Positions 36,001-44,213 of a stretch of 64,000 nucleotides of DNA are shown here, one piece after another. The notes beneath the pieces are model-generated. The model made no database searches. It saw only the letters and a program-made list of their open reading frames with translations, and had not been told where the DNA came from. Source of the DNA: Bacteroidales bacterium (lineage in GTDB: Bacteria > Bacteroidota > Bacteroidia > Bacteroidales > P3); NCBI GenBank assembly GCA_017960475.1, contig JAGCZH010000001.1, positions 45,795-109,794 of the forward strand, in the 5' to 3' direction. Each line of letters opens with the position of its first letter. The first letter of the stretch is position 1. The translations under genes were made by a program, and so were the position numbers.

Positions 36001-36889
36001 AATACACCCCCTGGTCGTGCAGTTTCTTCAAGCGCTCCACCACCATCGGACGGTCCTCTTTATAGGTCACGCCAAACCATTGCGCCGTGGTTTTGAGCAC
36101 ACGCATGGTGGCATATCCGTTTGCGAGGAATGTGTTGACGGCAAATGGGATGTAGTATTCCGATTTCATTTCGGAGCCACGTTCCTTGAGGAACTCGACG
36201 AAGAGCTTTTCGCTCTCAGCGAAATAATCAGGTGTGAAGCCAAAGAGGTTCATCGATACTGTGGCATCTGCCGGCAGCGGATGCATGGAACCGTCGTCGT
36301 CCTTGTACTCAATGCCGTTGGCTGTGCGTCCAATGCTGGTGCGCTCTGTCATACCTTCGAGGAATCCGTTCTGGTCGACATTGCAGACGCCACGGCTTAC
36401 TGTCCCGTTTTCGGAGAGGGTGTTTTCGAGACGGTAGCCTACCATGCAATAGTCGCCTTTCTTGCCCTCGACGGTGCGCAAATAATCACCCATAACGGCG
36501 AAAGCGTCGCGCCCATAGAAGTCGTCGGCATTGATCACAGCGAAAGGTTCTTTGATAACATCCTTGGCCATAAGGATGGCATGATTGGTACCCCATGGCT
36601 TTTCACGGCCCTCAGGCACCTTGAAGCCCGCCGGCAGGTTGTCGAGTTCCTGGAACACATACTCGACAGCAATCTTGTTTCCAAAATGCTCGGCGTTGAT
36701 TCTTGCCTTAAACTCCCGTTCAAAGCTGTGGCGGATAACAAAGACAACCTTGCCGAATCCGGCACGGATAGCGTCATTGATAGAATAATCCATGATGATT
36801 TCGCCGTTGGGACCAACGCCGTCCATCTGTTTGAGTCCGCCATAGCGGCTGCCCATTCCGGCAGCGAGTACTAATAGTGTTGGTTTCAT
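35999..36889 (-). CDS. NTP-dependent sugar-phosphate nucleotidyltransferase
   Basis: A 296-residue member of the NTP_transferase family that activates a sugar phosphate as a nucleotide sugar. The start at 36889 (MKPTLLVLAAGMGSRYGGLKQ) places the NTP-binding GxGxR loop at the normal distance, whereas the in-frame ATG 10 codons upstream would add MIIQQKHNII. The metal-binding aspartates are probably in INADDFYG. The exact sugar cannot be inferred. A nine-base tandem array (36917-36967) separates it from tadA. Confidence 0.85.
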   Translation of the reverse strand: MKPTLLVLAAGMGSRYGGLKQMDGVGPNGEIIMDYSINDAIRAGFGKVVFVIRHSFEREFKARINAEHFGNKIAVEYVFQELDNLPAGFKVPEGREKPWGTNHAILMAKDVIKEPFAVINADDFYGRDAFAVMGDYLRTVEGKKGDYCMVGYRLENTLSENGTVSRGVCNVDQNGFLEGMTERTSIGRTANGIEYKDDDGSMHPLPADATVSMNLFGFTPDYFAESEKLFVEFLKERGSEMKSEYYIPFAVNTFLANGYATMRVLKTTAQWFGVTYKEDRPMVVERLKKLHDQGVY

Positions 36890-36916
36890 TATGATATTGT
36901 GTTTTTGTTGTATAAT

Positions 36917-36967
36917 CACTTATTAGGGCTTATAGGACTTATAAGGCTTATAGGGTCTATAGGTCTT
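36917..36967 (-). repeat. Tandem array 5' of the nucleotidyltransferase gene
   Basis: On the gene strand, about five units of CCTATAAG / CCTTATAAG, the CTATA variant of the CCTTTTAA-type arrays. It begins right at the tadA stop codon. Confidence 0.8.
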
Positions 36968-37436
36968 ATCTCTTCCTCTTGAAAAATTCCTTCATTAGTT
37001 GGGCACATTCCTGTTCCATGACTCCGCCGAGCACCTTGGTGCGGGGATGAAGCATGGCAGAGCCTATCAACGAAAAGCCCTTTTTGGGGTCGGCGGCGCC
37101 ATAGACAATACGCCCCACCTGTTCCCAGCTGGCAGCGCCGGCACACATGGGGCAGGGTTCCACGGTGACATATAGAGTACAATCGGGAAGGTATTTGGCG
37201 CCAAGAGTGTTGGCGGCGGAAGTGAAGGCTATCATTTCGGCGTGCGCAGTCACATCATGCAGCCTTTCCGTCTGGTTGTGCGCGCGGGCCACCACCGAGC
37301 CGCCGCACACAATCACAGCCCCGATAGGAACCTCGCCCTCACTGTAAGCGGCCTCGGCCTCACGCAAAGCCTGACGCATGAAGAACTCATCATCGTCAAG
37401 AGAAGGCTCTCTGTTATTGGTCTTTATTTTTTCCAT
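36966..37436 (-). CDS. tadA: tRNA-specific adenosine deaminase TadA
   Basis: Zinc-dependent deaminase of 156 residues that makes inosine at the wobble position of tRNA-Arg(ACG). The zinc ligands and catalytic Glu are in HAEMIAFTSA and VEPCPMCAGA, followed by VYGAADPKKG. The start gives a normal N terminus (EFFMRQALREAEAAY). The first 13 bases overlap the 3' end of the upstream envelope protein gene, suggesting coupled translation. Confidence 0.93.
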   Translation of the reverse strand: MEKIKTNNREPSLDDDEFFMRQALREAEAAYSEGEVPIGAVIVCGGSVVARAHNQTERLHDVTAHAEMIAFTSAANTLGAKYLPDCTLYVTVEPCPMCAGAASWEQVGRIVYGAADPKKGFSLIGSAMLHPRTKVLGGVMEQECAQLMKEFFKRKR

Positions 37437-38191
37437 GGATTGTCCTCGGTAAAAATGGCGTTGTCGACAGGAATATACTTGTATGTTGTGTAGTGCATTA
37501 CCACATTCTCGCCAACACGATAGCTTTCGACACTTGGCAGAAATGATTTGCCGAAAGGTGTATACTCAAGATAACCATGGGAATCGGCATGGTCGTAAGC
37601 CTTGTTATTGGTGTAACGGGAGTGTGCGGAGGTGACCTCCGAAAGGAAAAGCATCCCCGTATGACGTTCAAAATAATAAATGGTATTGTAGACAAAAGGG
37701 GTCTCCACCATTATTCGTATCGCGGGGAATCCGTTGAACATAGTATCACCGATATATGAAAGCTCCGCTCCATCGGCTTTCCAGTTGTATAGTCGTCCCC
37801 GGAAATCGTACCCTGGTGTACGCTCATAATACAGCTCGCTTGTGACGTTCATCCAGTTAATATCTATTGTTTCCGGATCATACATGCGATAAACGCCGCG
37901 GCCATCGGTGTAAGAGCCGTGCAACAGCGTGTCGTGGTATCGCAGCTCCATCCTGAAACGGTTGGGAGCCTGATAGCAGCGTACCATGATCATCGTGTCG
38001 CCTGGCAAAGCGGTATTGGTCATTGTTGTCTCCATATACAACACACTGTCTCCACGAAGCGCATTGATATTCATCAACGCCAGATACCTGTCCACAACCT
38101 TTTCCGCAAACTCGGCATTCGATATCTTTTGCGCCGACGCAGCACCACTCATGAGGAGCAAGAGGAGGCATACAAAAACATGGTTTTTCAT
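37424..38191 (-). CDS. Exported protein, outer-membrane lipoprotein-sorting (LolA-like) type
   Basis: A 255-residue secreted protein from the ATG at 38191 (MKNHVFVCLLLLLMSGAASAQ, a Sec signal peptide ending ASA). The body is beta-rich with alternating aromatic residues (YMETTMTNT, MIMVRCYQAPNRFRMEL, FNGFPAIRIMVETP), resembling LolA/LolB-fold proteins that hold lipids or lipoproteins. The family match is by fold impression only. Together with the DUF4292-type lipoprotein and the TPR lipoprotein upstream it forms a three-gene envelope cluster. Confidence 0.65.
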   Translation of the reverse strand: MKNHVFVCLLLLLMSGAASAQKISNAEFAEKVVDRYLALMNINALRGDSVLYMETTMTNTALPGDTMIMVRCYQAPNRFRMELRYHDTLLHGSYTDGRGVYRMYDPETIDINWMNVTSELYYERTPGYDFRGRLYNWKADGAELSYIGDTMFNGFPAIRIMVETPFVYNTIYYFERHTGMLFLSEVTSAHSRYTNNKAYDHADSHGYLEYTPFGKSFLPSVESYRVGENVVMHYTTYKYIPVDNAIFTEDNPWKK

Positions 38192-38196
38192 AGTCG

Positions 38197-38988
38197 TTAC
38201 AGTTTTTTGCATCGTGACGGGACGGAATAGGGGAAACCCAGCGGCTGCCCAAACGAATATTTTTCCATCAAAAGGGTTGTGGAGACTTTAAACTTAGGAC
38301 TTGTCAAATGTACTCCTATCGCCGACGGCATTGAGCCATTGGCGGCGCCTGTCCGATTAGTGTATTCGCAATGAATTATTTGCCTGTTTCCAATATCCGC
38401 CACTTCGGAGGTGACGATTTTGCTTGTCGCGGCGTTCTTGACCACCGCTATGCGTCGTTGTGGGTGCACTTGCTGACGGAAGATTACCGCGATGTTCTCT
38501 CCCATGTTTTTGACATCTCCTTCCGACACACATCCCTCTGGCAAATCGCCCAAAAGCAGCGCCTGCAATGTGGCGAAATCGACGTCAATACCCCAGCGGC
38601 TGGCTATCTCTTCGTATCCTCCGTCAAAATAGACTCCCGGAATGCGGACAAAACCTTTTACTCGTGTGGGGGTGGCCACGATACGGCCCATCTCGACAAA
38701 TTTGTTGACACTTATCCATATGATACTGTCGCGCAGCAAACGTATCTGCCCTGTGACAGCGACGCCATCAACAGTGCAGTTGTAATTCGCCGTCAAACTG
38801 GCACACTGTGAGTTGGCGACAGCGTCGAGTCGTGGCTCTGGCTTTGGCGGCTCGTGACGTCCGACGGCCACAGTGCTGTCTGCTCCTGGTTGCTGCGACG
38901 TTTTCAAGTGCTTGCTTGTGCGGCACGAAGTCATCAAAAGCAATGGAGCCAGAAAAAACAGGATATATTTCTTATGTTTGACAATCAT
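38197..38988 (-). CDS. DUF4292-type lipoprotein
   Basis: A 263-residue lipoprotein with lipobox LMTSC. The start at 38988 (MIVKHKKYILFFLAPLLL) gives a compact signal peptide; an alternative ATG at 39015 would overlap the upstream stop. The mature part has RDSIIWISVNKFVEMGRIVATPTRVKGF, the conserved core of DUF4292, thought to be a LolA/LolB-like fold in Bacteroidetes. Probably in the outer membrane or its inner leaflet. It lies between the TPR lipoprotein and the LolA-like protein in one transcript. Confidence 0.75.
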   Translation of the reverse strand: MIVKHKKYILFFLAPLLLMTSCRTSKHLKTSQQPGADSTVAVGRHEPPKPEPRLDAVANSQCASLTANYNCTVDGVAVTGQIRLLRDSIIWISVNKFVEMGRIVATPTRVKGFVRIPGVYFDGGYEEIASRWGIDVDFATLQALLLGDLPEGCVSEGDVKNMGENIAVIFRQQVHPQRRIAVVKNAATSKIVTSEVADIGNRQIIHCEYTNRTGAANGSMPSAIGVHLTSPKFKVSTTLLMEKYSFGQPLGFPYSVPSRCKKL

Positions 38989-39007
38989 CTTCTTACTCGT
39001 TATAACA

Positions 39008-40672
39008 TCATTCATATTGTTTGACAGCCTCCCAATGCTCAAGGACTTCTTCGCTTGGCTCTGAGCGTTCCATGGCTTTCTTTATGTATTTGGCAGCCTC
39101 TTTATCCCTTCCCATCTTATGCAATATCCAGCCGTAAGTGTCAAGATAATACGGATTGTCAGGCTCTTTCTGCAATGTACTCTTCGACATTTGCTCAGCT
39201 CTCTCGAGCTCTTTGTTGTCCACAGCCAGGCGATAGGCATAGCTGTTAAGGGTGTTAATGTCGTTAGGATTCAAAGCAAGCAGCTTTTCATAATAATCGT
39301 AGCATCGGGGGTCGTCAAGTTGATTGTAGCAAGCCGCCAAAATCTCGTATGTCTCCACCTTGAGGTAATCCATCTCGAAACCCTGTTTTTCGCATCGCAA
39401 CGCCATCTCAACAGCGTCGGCATAGCGTTTCTGACCATATAGGGCAACAGCATGGACATAGTATGGCAATTGATGAAGGGGGAAGAGTGCTGAGGCGCGG
39501 CCGGCATGAGAAGCCAAGGTTTCGTTGTCGGCACTACTCGACAGTTCGCTGATAAGCAACGCCTCCCAAATCTCGTATTTCGAGCTGTCGGCGGAAAGCG
39601 CCAGCGAGAATTGGTGAGCCGCCTCGGCATATTTCCGTTGACGCATAAGAGCGACGCCGTAGAAAGCCGCGAACGAGGTGCTGTCGTCGGCCGTCTTCAT
39701 GGCCACATCGAGGAGGTCGAAAGCATAGCGTGAGTGTATGCCATAGAATTCGTCGCTGGTATAGAAATTGGTCAGCACCTTGATCTTGTTGGTTGTCGAG
39801 AGGTTCTTCTGTTGCATGCCCAGCCTTAGCTCCTCGTACGCCTTGCGAGGCTGTCCCACGGCTTTATAGTATTCCGCCAAAGAGATATGCACATATTCAT
39901 CATCAGGATTCGAAGCCAGAACACGGTCGTAACACCTCTTTGCCTTCTCATACTGACCTGAGGACATATACGATTCGGCGAGGATGGAATTGTAGCGGCT
40001 GTCGTTGGGCATCGTTTTCACCAGAGCCTCCATCTCCGCCATAGCCTTGCTCTCGTTGCCGGATTGGCTCCAAATGCGGGCCTTCTCAACAGACACAGCC
40101 TCTGTGATGCCGATCATTTTCTCTACACGATTCAGGGTTGCTATCGCGTTTTTGGTGTCTTTGGCCCTGGTGTAGGCATTGGTGAGCTCCATATAGTATT
40201 CTATCACGTCGGGATGGGCGTCGACAATATCCTGCCATGTTTTGGCGCACTGGGCGTTCATATTCGAGTAGCGGAATATATTGGCCAGATTCATCCCATA
40301 CCACACGTTGCTCTTGTCGGCGTCGAAAGCCTTTCTCGCATGGACAAGCGCGTCGATGGTTGAACCCGAGGCAAAAAGGAGCCGGCTCAACTCGAAATCG
40401 GCGGCAGCGCAACCGGGGTCCTGCGTCAGCACGTTACGCAATATCGCGATAGCCTCTTCATTCTGGCCCGTCTCCGCCTTTATGGTGGCATCGATAATCA
40501 TCGCCTCCATTTTGAGACGCTCATCGGTTGTCTGCACCTGCGGCGGCCTGGCGTATGGCGATGTCTTCTGCTGAGTCTTTTTGGAACTTGAGCACGACGT
40601 CAGCACCACTAAAAACGCCAACGCACACAACGGCGAAACCCAACGAAAAGTACTATGATGATTTGACAACAT
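39008..40672 (-). CDS. TPR-repeat lipoprotein
   Basis: A 554-residue protein with lipobox VVLTSC after a signal peptide, then a Ser/Lys/Thr-rich linker and about eleven tetratricopeptide-like repeats (for example NEEAIAILRNVLTQDPGCAAADFELSRLLF and PDNPYYLDTYGWILHKMGRDKEAAKYIKKAM). TPR proteins hold protein complexes together. Bacteroidetes often place this type beside DUF4292 genes. First gene of the envelope cluster that continues with the next two genes on the - strand. Confidence 0.85.
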   Translation of the reverse strand: MLSNHHSTFRWVSPLCALAFLVVLTSCSSSKKTQQKTSPYARPPQVQTTDERLKMEAMIIDATIKAETGQNEEAIAILRNVLTQDPGCAAADFELSRLLFASGSTIDALVHARKAFDADKSNVWYGMNLANIFRYSNMNAQCAKTWQDIVDAHPDVIEYYMELTNAYTRAKDTKNAIATLNRVEKMIGITEAVSVEKARIWSQSGNESKAMAEMEALVKTMPNDSRYNSILAESYMSSGQYEKAKRCYDRVLASNPDDEYVHISLAEYYKAVGQPRKAYEELRLGMQQKNLSTTNKIKVLTNFYTSDEFYGIHSRYAFDLLDVAMKTADDSTSFAAFYGVALMRQRKYAEAAHQFSLALSADSSKYEIWEALLISELSSSADNETLASHAGRASALFPLHQLPYYVHAVALYGQKRYADAVEMALRCEKQGFEMDYLKVETYEILAACYNQLDDPRCYDYYEKLLALNPNDINTLNSYAYRLAVDNKELERAEQMSKSTLQKEPDNPYYLDTYGWILHKMGRDKEAAKYIKKAMERSEPSEEVLEHWEAVKQYE

Positions 40673-40782
40673 TAATTATTATAATTTGAAAAAAGTTACT
40701 ACAATTTTGACAAAGCTGAAGCCTCTACCGACCAACTTACAACGCTGTTTTCTTTTGCCAATACATAACAACCTCACAACCC

Positions 40783-40814
40783 TTAGCGGACCCATAGCGG
40801 ACTCATAGCGGACC
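40783..40814. repeat. Three TAGCGGACYCA units
   Basis: TTAGCGGACCCA, TAGCGGACTCA and TAGCGGACC in tandem, the inverse of the repeat at 3611-3636. Intergenic, between the divergent TPR lipoprotein and T9SS cargo genes. Confidence 0.7.
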
Positions 40815-40900
40815 TATCAATGGAATCCACATCTATAGAAACTCACATTATCGTTTTTTATTTTGCTCTGAAAGAAAAATTCAAAAAAAATCAAAAAATT

Positions 40901-40931
40901 TTTGCCATAATGTTTTTTTGTACTAAATTTG
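40901..40931 (+). promoter_or_regulatory. Promoter of the large T9SS cargo gene
   Basis: TTTG (40901-40904), exactly 19 bases, then TAAATTTG (40924-40931), a near-ideal Bacteroidetes promoter. A leader of about 105 A/T-rich bases follows. Confidence 0.85.
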
Positions 40932-41044
40932 CATTGTAAAAAAAAATAGGCCCGCATTGTATACATATATTATTATACATTGTGCCTCAAAGTATTAAAT
41001 TGAAAATTAAAACAAAATTTTTTATTAATCAAAATTCAATTACA

Positions 41045-43615
41045 ATGAAAAAAACATTAACGGTTCTCGCTTTTGCCTTGTGCGCTACTTTTGCTTTCGC
41101 ACAGACAAACGTGATGACGACCTCAAACAAGGTCGTTGACATTGCCAGCCACACTGTCGATGCTGTTAACCCCAGCTCCGCCAATGGTTACACTGGCTCT
41201 ATCTTCACCAAAGATGGCGAAATCTTCTACTGCGATTTCAGCACCAGCGCAACCAACTATAGCACTGGCGTCGCTGGAGCCAACAGCTTAGTAGGTGGTC
41301 TACCCATCCCTCAGCACACCAACCAGGGTGTTTACGGTTCTTGGCACCGCATTGCAGATACCACTATCGCTACTCTGCAAACTTTGGTCAACCAATACCC
41401 TGCTACTCTGGGCCGTTTCAGCGCTTTCTTCACCGTCCTCAACAGCGACACTCCTAACAACGGCTTCATGATGATGACCATGATCGACAACTACACCCCA
41501 TGGGGTGGTGATGGCGACAACGGTGTCTTCGACGCCTACATCCAGTTCGCTCCTTTCGCAACCACTTCTCTCGACATGGTTCGCGTACGCTTCTATCGTA
41601 TTTACCGCAAATTCAACTACGACAAGGTATACATCGACTACAGCACCGATGGCACTACCTGGAACGGTATTGAGTATGATATCAAGACCATCGATGTCGC
41701 TGTCAATGGTAATGTCTATGGTTGGAAAACCGTCAACCTTCCCGCTGCCCTTGGCAACCAGAGCAACGTTTATCTCCGTCTCCGCTATGTTGACGAGTCA
41801 ACCGACGATGCTCGCCAGCAGGGATATGATGGTGGTTACTTCTGCATGGTCGACGACTTCAGCGTTATCAACGTTCCCCAGCTTAGCCGCCGCCTCATCT
41901 CCAACCAGTATTTCGAAGGCTTCTATCAGATGATGCCTAAAGACTTCCAGCTTCCCGTTGTTTGGGCTGCCGAATTTGTCAATGATGGTCAGCAGGCTCT
42001 GAACAATGTCACCGGTCATCTCTACAACTACGCTAGCGGCCAGGCTGCTACCGAGCTTCTCAGCACCTCCATCGGAACCGTCGCTGCCGACGCTACCGTC
42101 ACCAACTCTATCGTTGTTGACCCACTGGGTTGGTACGATGTTTCTACCGAGTATCACGGCTGGGGCTACCACGCTGAGAACCAGAATACTGGCAACGCTT
42201 ACTATCTCCCCACCGCCAACACCGGCGTTTATCACTACTTCTCCGACATCACCATGAGCAACCTCAACCCTGTTCATGTCTATGGCGACACCGCAACTTT
42301 CGACACCATGCGTTACGAAGTCAACTGGATGAATATCACCGACCAGACCGCTACCAGCCGTCCCGCTGGTATCTGGGCTCGTGACAATGGTATGCTCCGC
42401 AGCGGTAGCTACTACTGCTCCGGCCTTGTAAGCGCTAACGGCTTCTCCGTCGAGCCTGATCAGACCAAGTGGAATTATGGCGGATATGGAGTCCTCGTTT
42501 CCTACGTCACCGGCAATACCGTTCCCCAGGGTTGGAAGATCCTCGGTATGGAACTCGTTGCCTCCACCGAAGCTGGTATGAACGCCGTTGGTGCCAAACT
42601 GAACCCCGTCCTCTGGTACGACCACGTCAACGATACCAACCGCAACTATATTGGTTTCCGCGAAGTCAGCACTGGTGCCAGCACCTATACCGTCCAACAG
42701 AGCGACGTTCTCTCAGCTAACGAACTCGCACTGCTCGAATACGAAGCCAACAACTACCCCACCATCCGCATCCTCTTCCCCAACCAGCCCGAACTTGAAG
42801 CCAACCACGCTTACCGTGTAGGTTATCAGCTGGCTGAAGACGCCGATTTCGCTGTTGCTGTCGGAACCAACTACTACACCCGTAACGACTCCACCTTCTA
42901 CTTCGCAGAGGAAGAAGGCCTGCAGAGCTACGGCCACTCTCTCGGCATCAACAACCGTTACACCTGTATGGTTCTTGACGCTTATGACAACGACGTTCAC
43001 TGGTTCTCCAGCCCCACTCAGTATCCTATGATCCGCCTCATCGTTGGACCTGGCTACTATGTCCAGAAAACCACCGTCTCCTTCGAGTGCGACGATCCTA
43101 ACAAGGGTACCTTCCAGGATGGCGACTACAACATCCTTTGCGGCATGACCGACAGTATTCCTGTTGGCGGCGCTGCTTCCTACTATGTAATGCCTGAAGA
43201 GGGTTACGACATCGACACCGTCTTCCTGAATGGCCAGCCCATCGCTTACCAGGCTGTTACCGACAATGCCGGCAACGTCACCCACGGTATCGTTACCATC
43301 GAGAATATTAACGAACCCGCTGTTCTCCGTTGCAAATTCAAAGTTCACCAGACCGGTGGCTTCGACATTGCTAACAATGTTGCTCTGAGACTCCAGCCCA
43401 ACCCGGCAACCTCTGTTGTCCGCGTTTCCATGAATGGTGTTAGCGGTAAAGTCAACATGGCTCTCATCGACATGAGCGGCCGCGTTGTCACCACCTCCGA
43501 GTTCAACGCTGAGAACGGTACCACCATCAACGTCTCCAACCTTGCCAAGGGTGCTTACTTCGTACGCATCACCAACAACAACTTCAGCAAGATCGAGAAA
43601 CTCATCGTTCGCTAA
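41045..43615 (+). CDS. Large secreted protein with T9SS type A sorting domain
   Basis: An 856-residue exported protein from the ATG at 41045 (MKKTLTVLAFALCATFAFAQ; the longer frame starts at an unlikely GTG). The last 75 residues are a T9SS C-terminal sorting domain: LQPNPATSVVRVS, VALIDMSGRVV-like segment, NVSNLAKGAYFVRI and a final KIEKLIVR. Such proteins cross the outer membrane by the type IX system and stay attached to the surface or are released. A beta-rich jelly-roll-like region lies at about 75-270, and a TVSFECDDPNKGTF-type repeat module precedes the sorting domain. Codon use is strongly biased (GCT, ACC, AAC, ATC), like highly expressed genes. Function unknown. Confidence 0.85.
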   Translation: MKKTLTVLAFALCATFAFAQTNVMTTSNKVVDIASHTVDAVNPSSANGYTGSIFTKDGEIFYCDFSTSATNYSTGVAGANSLVGGLPIPQHTNQGVYGSWHRIADTTIATLQTLVNQYPATLGRFSAFFTVLNSDTPNNGFMMMTMIDNYTPWGGDGDNGVFDAYIQFAPFATTSLDMVRVRFYRIYRKFNYDKVYIDYSTDGTTWNGIEYDIKTIDVAVNGNVYGWKTVNLPAALGNQSNVYLRLRYVDESTDDARQQGYDGGYFCMVDDFSVINVPQLSRRLISNQYFEGFYQMMPKDFQLPVVWAAEFVNDGQQALNNVTGHLYNYASGQAATELLSTSIGTVAADATVTNSIVVDPLGWYDVSTEYHGWGYHAENQNTGNAYYLPTANTGVYHYFSDITMSNLNPVHVYGDTATFDTMRYEVNWMNITDQTATSRPAGIWARDNGMLRSGSYYCSGLVSANGFSVEPDQTKWNYGGYGVLVSYVTGNTVPQGWKILGMELVASTEAGMNAVGAKLNPVLWYDHVNDTNRNYIGFREVSTGASTYTVQQSDVLSANELALLEYEANNYPTIRILFPNQPELEANHAYRVGYQLAEDADFAVAVGTNYYTRNDSTFYFAEEEGLQSYGHSLGINNRYTCMVLDAYDNDVHWFSSPTQYPMIRLIVGPGYYVQKTTVSFECDDPNKGTFQDGDYNILCGMTDSIPVGGAASYYVMPEEGYDIDTVFLNGQPIAYQAVTDNAGNVTHGIVTIENINEPAVLRCKFKVHQTGGFDIANNVALRLQPNPATSVVRVSMNGVSGKVNMALIDMSGRVVTTSEFNAENGTTINVSNLAKGAYFVRITNNNFSKIEKLIVR

Positions 43616-43639
43616 TAATCGCTTCCGCGATATATTTCA

Positions 43640-43672
43640 AGAAGCTCGCCCAACGGCGAGCTTCTTTTTTTT
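43640..43672 (+). terminator. Terminator of the large T9SS cargo gene
   Basis: AGAAGCTCGCC (43640-43650), loop CAAC, GGCGAGCTTCT (43655-43665), then seven T residues. Confidence 0.92.
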
Positions 43673-43681
43673 GCACAAACT

Positions 43682-43863
43682 GGAGATTAAATGGAAGTAA
43701 AAGCAGGAGTAAAAGTGGAAGTTAAAATGGGAGTAAAAGTGGAAGTTAAAGTGGAAGTTAAATCGGGAGTTAAAGTGGACAAATGAATATCTATTGTCCT
43801 GCGCGAAGCGCTTAACTTCCTTTTTTACTCCCAACGAAGATTTACTCCCTTCTATTACTTCCT
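43682..43863. repeat. Composite hairpin repeat, copy C (expanded left arm)
   Basis: About eight left-arm units of GGAAGTTAAAGT / GGGAGTAAAAGT type, the core GGACAAATGAATATC...ATTGTCC, a GC knot (TGCGCGAAGCGC), and a right arm ending TATTACTTCC. The left arm is two to three times longer than in the other copies, so unit number is variable. Confidence 0.9.
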
Positions 43864-43874
43864 GTGATGGTGAA

Positions 43875-43998
43875 TGAAGTTTAAGTGGAAGTTAAAATGG
43901 GAGTTAAAGTGGACAAATGATTTGTATTGTCCTGCGCGAAGCGCTTAACTTCCTTTTTTAACTTCCTTCGAAGATTTACTCCCTTCTATTACTTCCTG
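43875..43998. repeat. Composite hairpin repeat, copy D
   Basis: A direct neighbour of copy C with three left units, core GGACAAATGATTTG...ATTGTCC, GC knot TGCGCGAAGCGC, and right arm AACTTCC-T6-AACTTCC-TTCGAAGATT-TACTCCC. Same orientation. Confidence 0.9.
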
Positions 43999-44051
43999 TT
44001 CTTTTAAGCGTAATACATCACATAAGAGACATTTTTAAACGTAAAACGATA

Positions 44052-44120
44052 AACGTAAAACATCTCAATATAATAACGTAAAACATCTCAATATAATAAC
44101 GTAAAACATCTCAATATAAT
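44052..44120. repeat. Perfect 23-bp tandem repeat, three copies
   Basis: Three contiguous identical units of 23 bp (44052-44074, 44075-44097, 44098-44120), beginning AACGTAAAACATCTC. No spacers, so not CRISPR. It sits about 95 bases before rpoN. Confidence 0.95.
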
Positions 44121-44213
44121 ATAGAATATTTATAAAAAACAAAAACACCGGACACATAATAAATAGGGCTTTTTTCTGTTATCATTAAAGTAACACAACC
44201 ACAAGGAGGCACC

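Noticed and set aside
40982..41044. Longer start of the T9SS cargo gene at a GTG
   Set aside because: It would place 21 A/T-rich codons before a perfect signal peptide. The ATG at 41045 is the natural start.
41798..42697. 299-codon open frame antisense to the large T9SS cargo gene
   Set aside because: Same effect: strong codon bias opens the complementary frame. Composition is low-complexity V/G/D without signal or motif.
44052..44120. CRISPR array
   Set aside because: The three 23-mers are contiguous with no spacers, and no cas genes are nearby.
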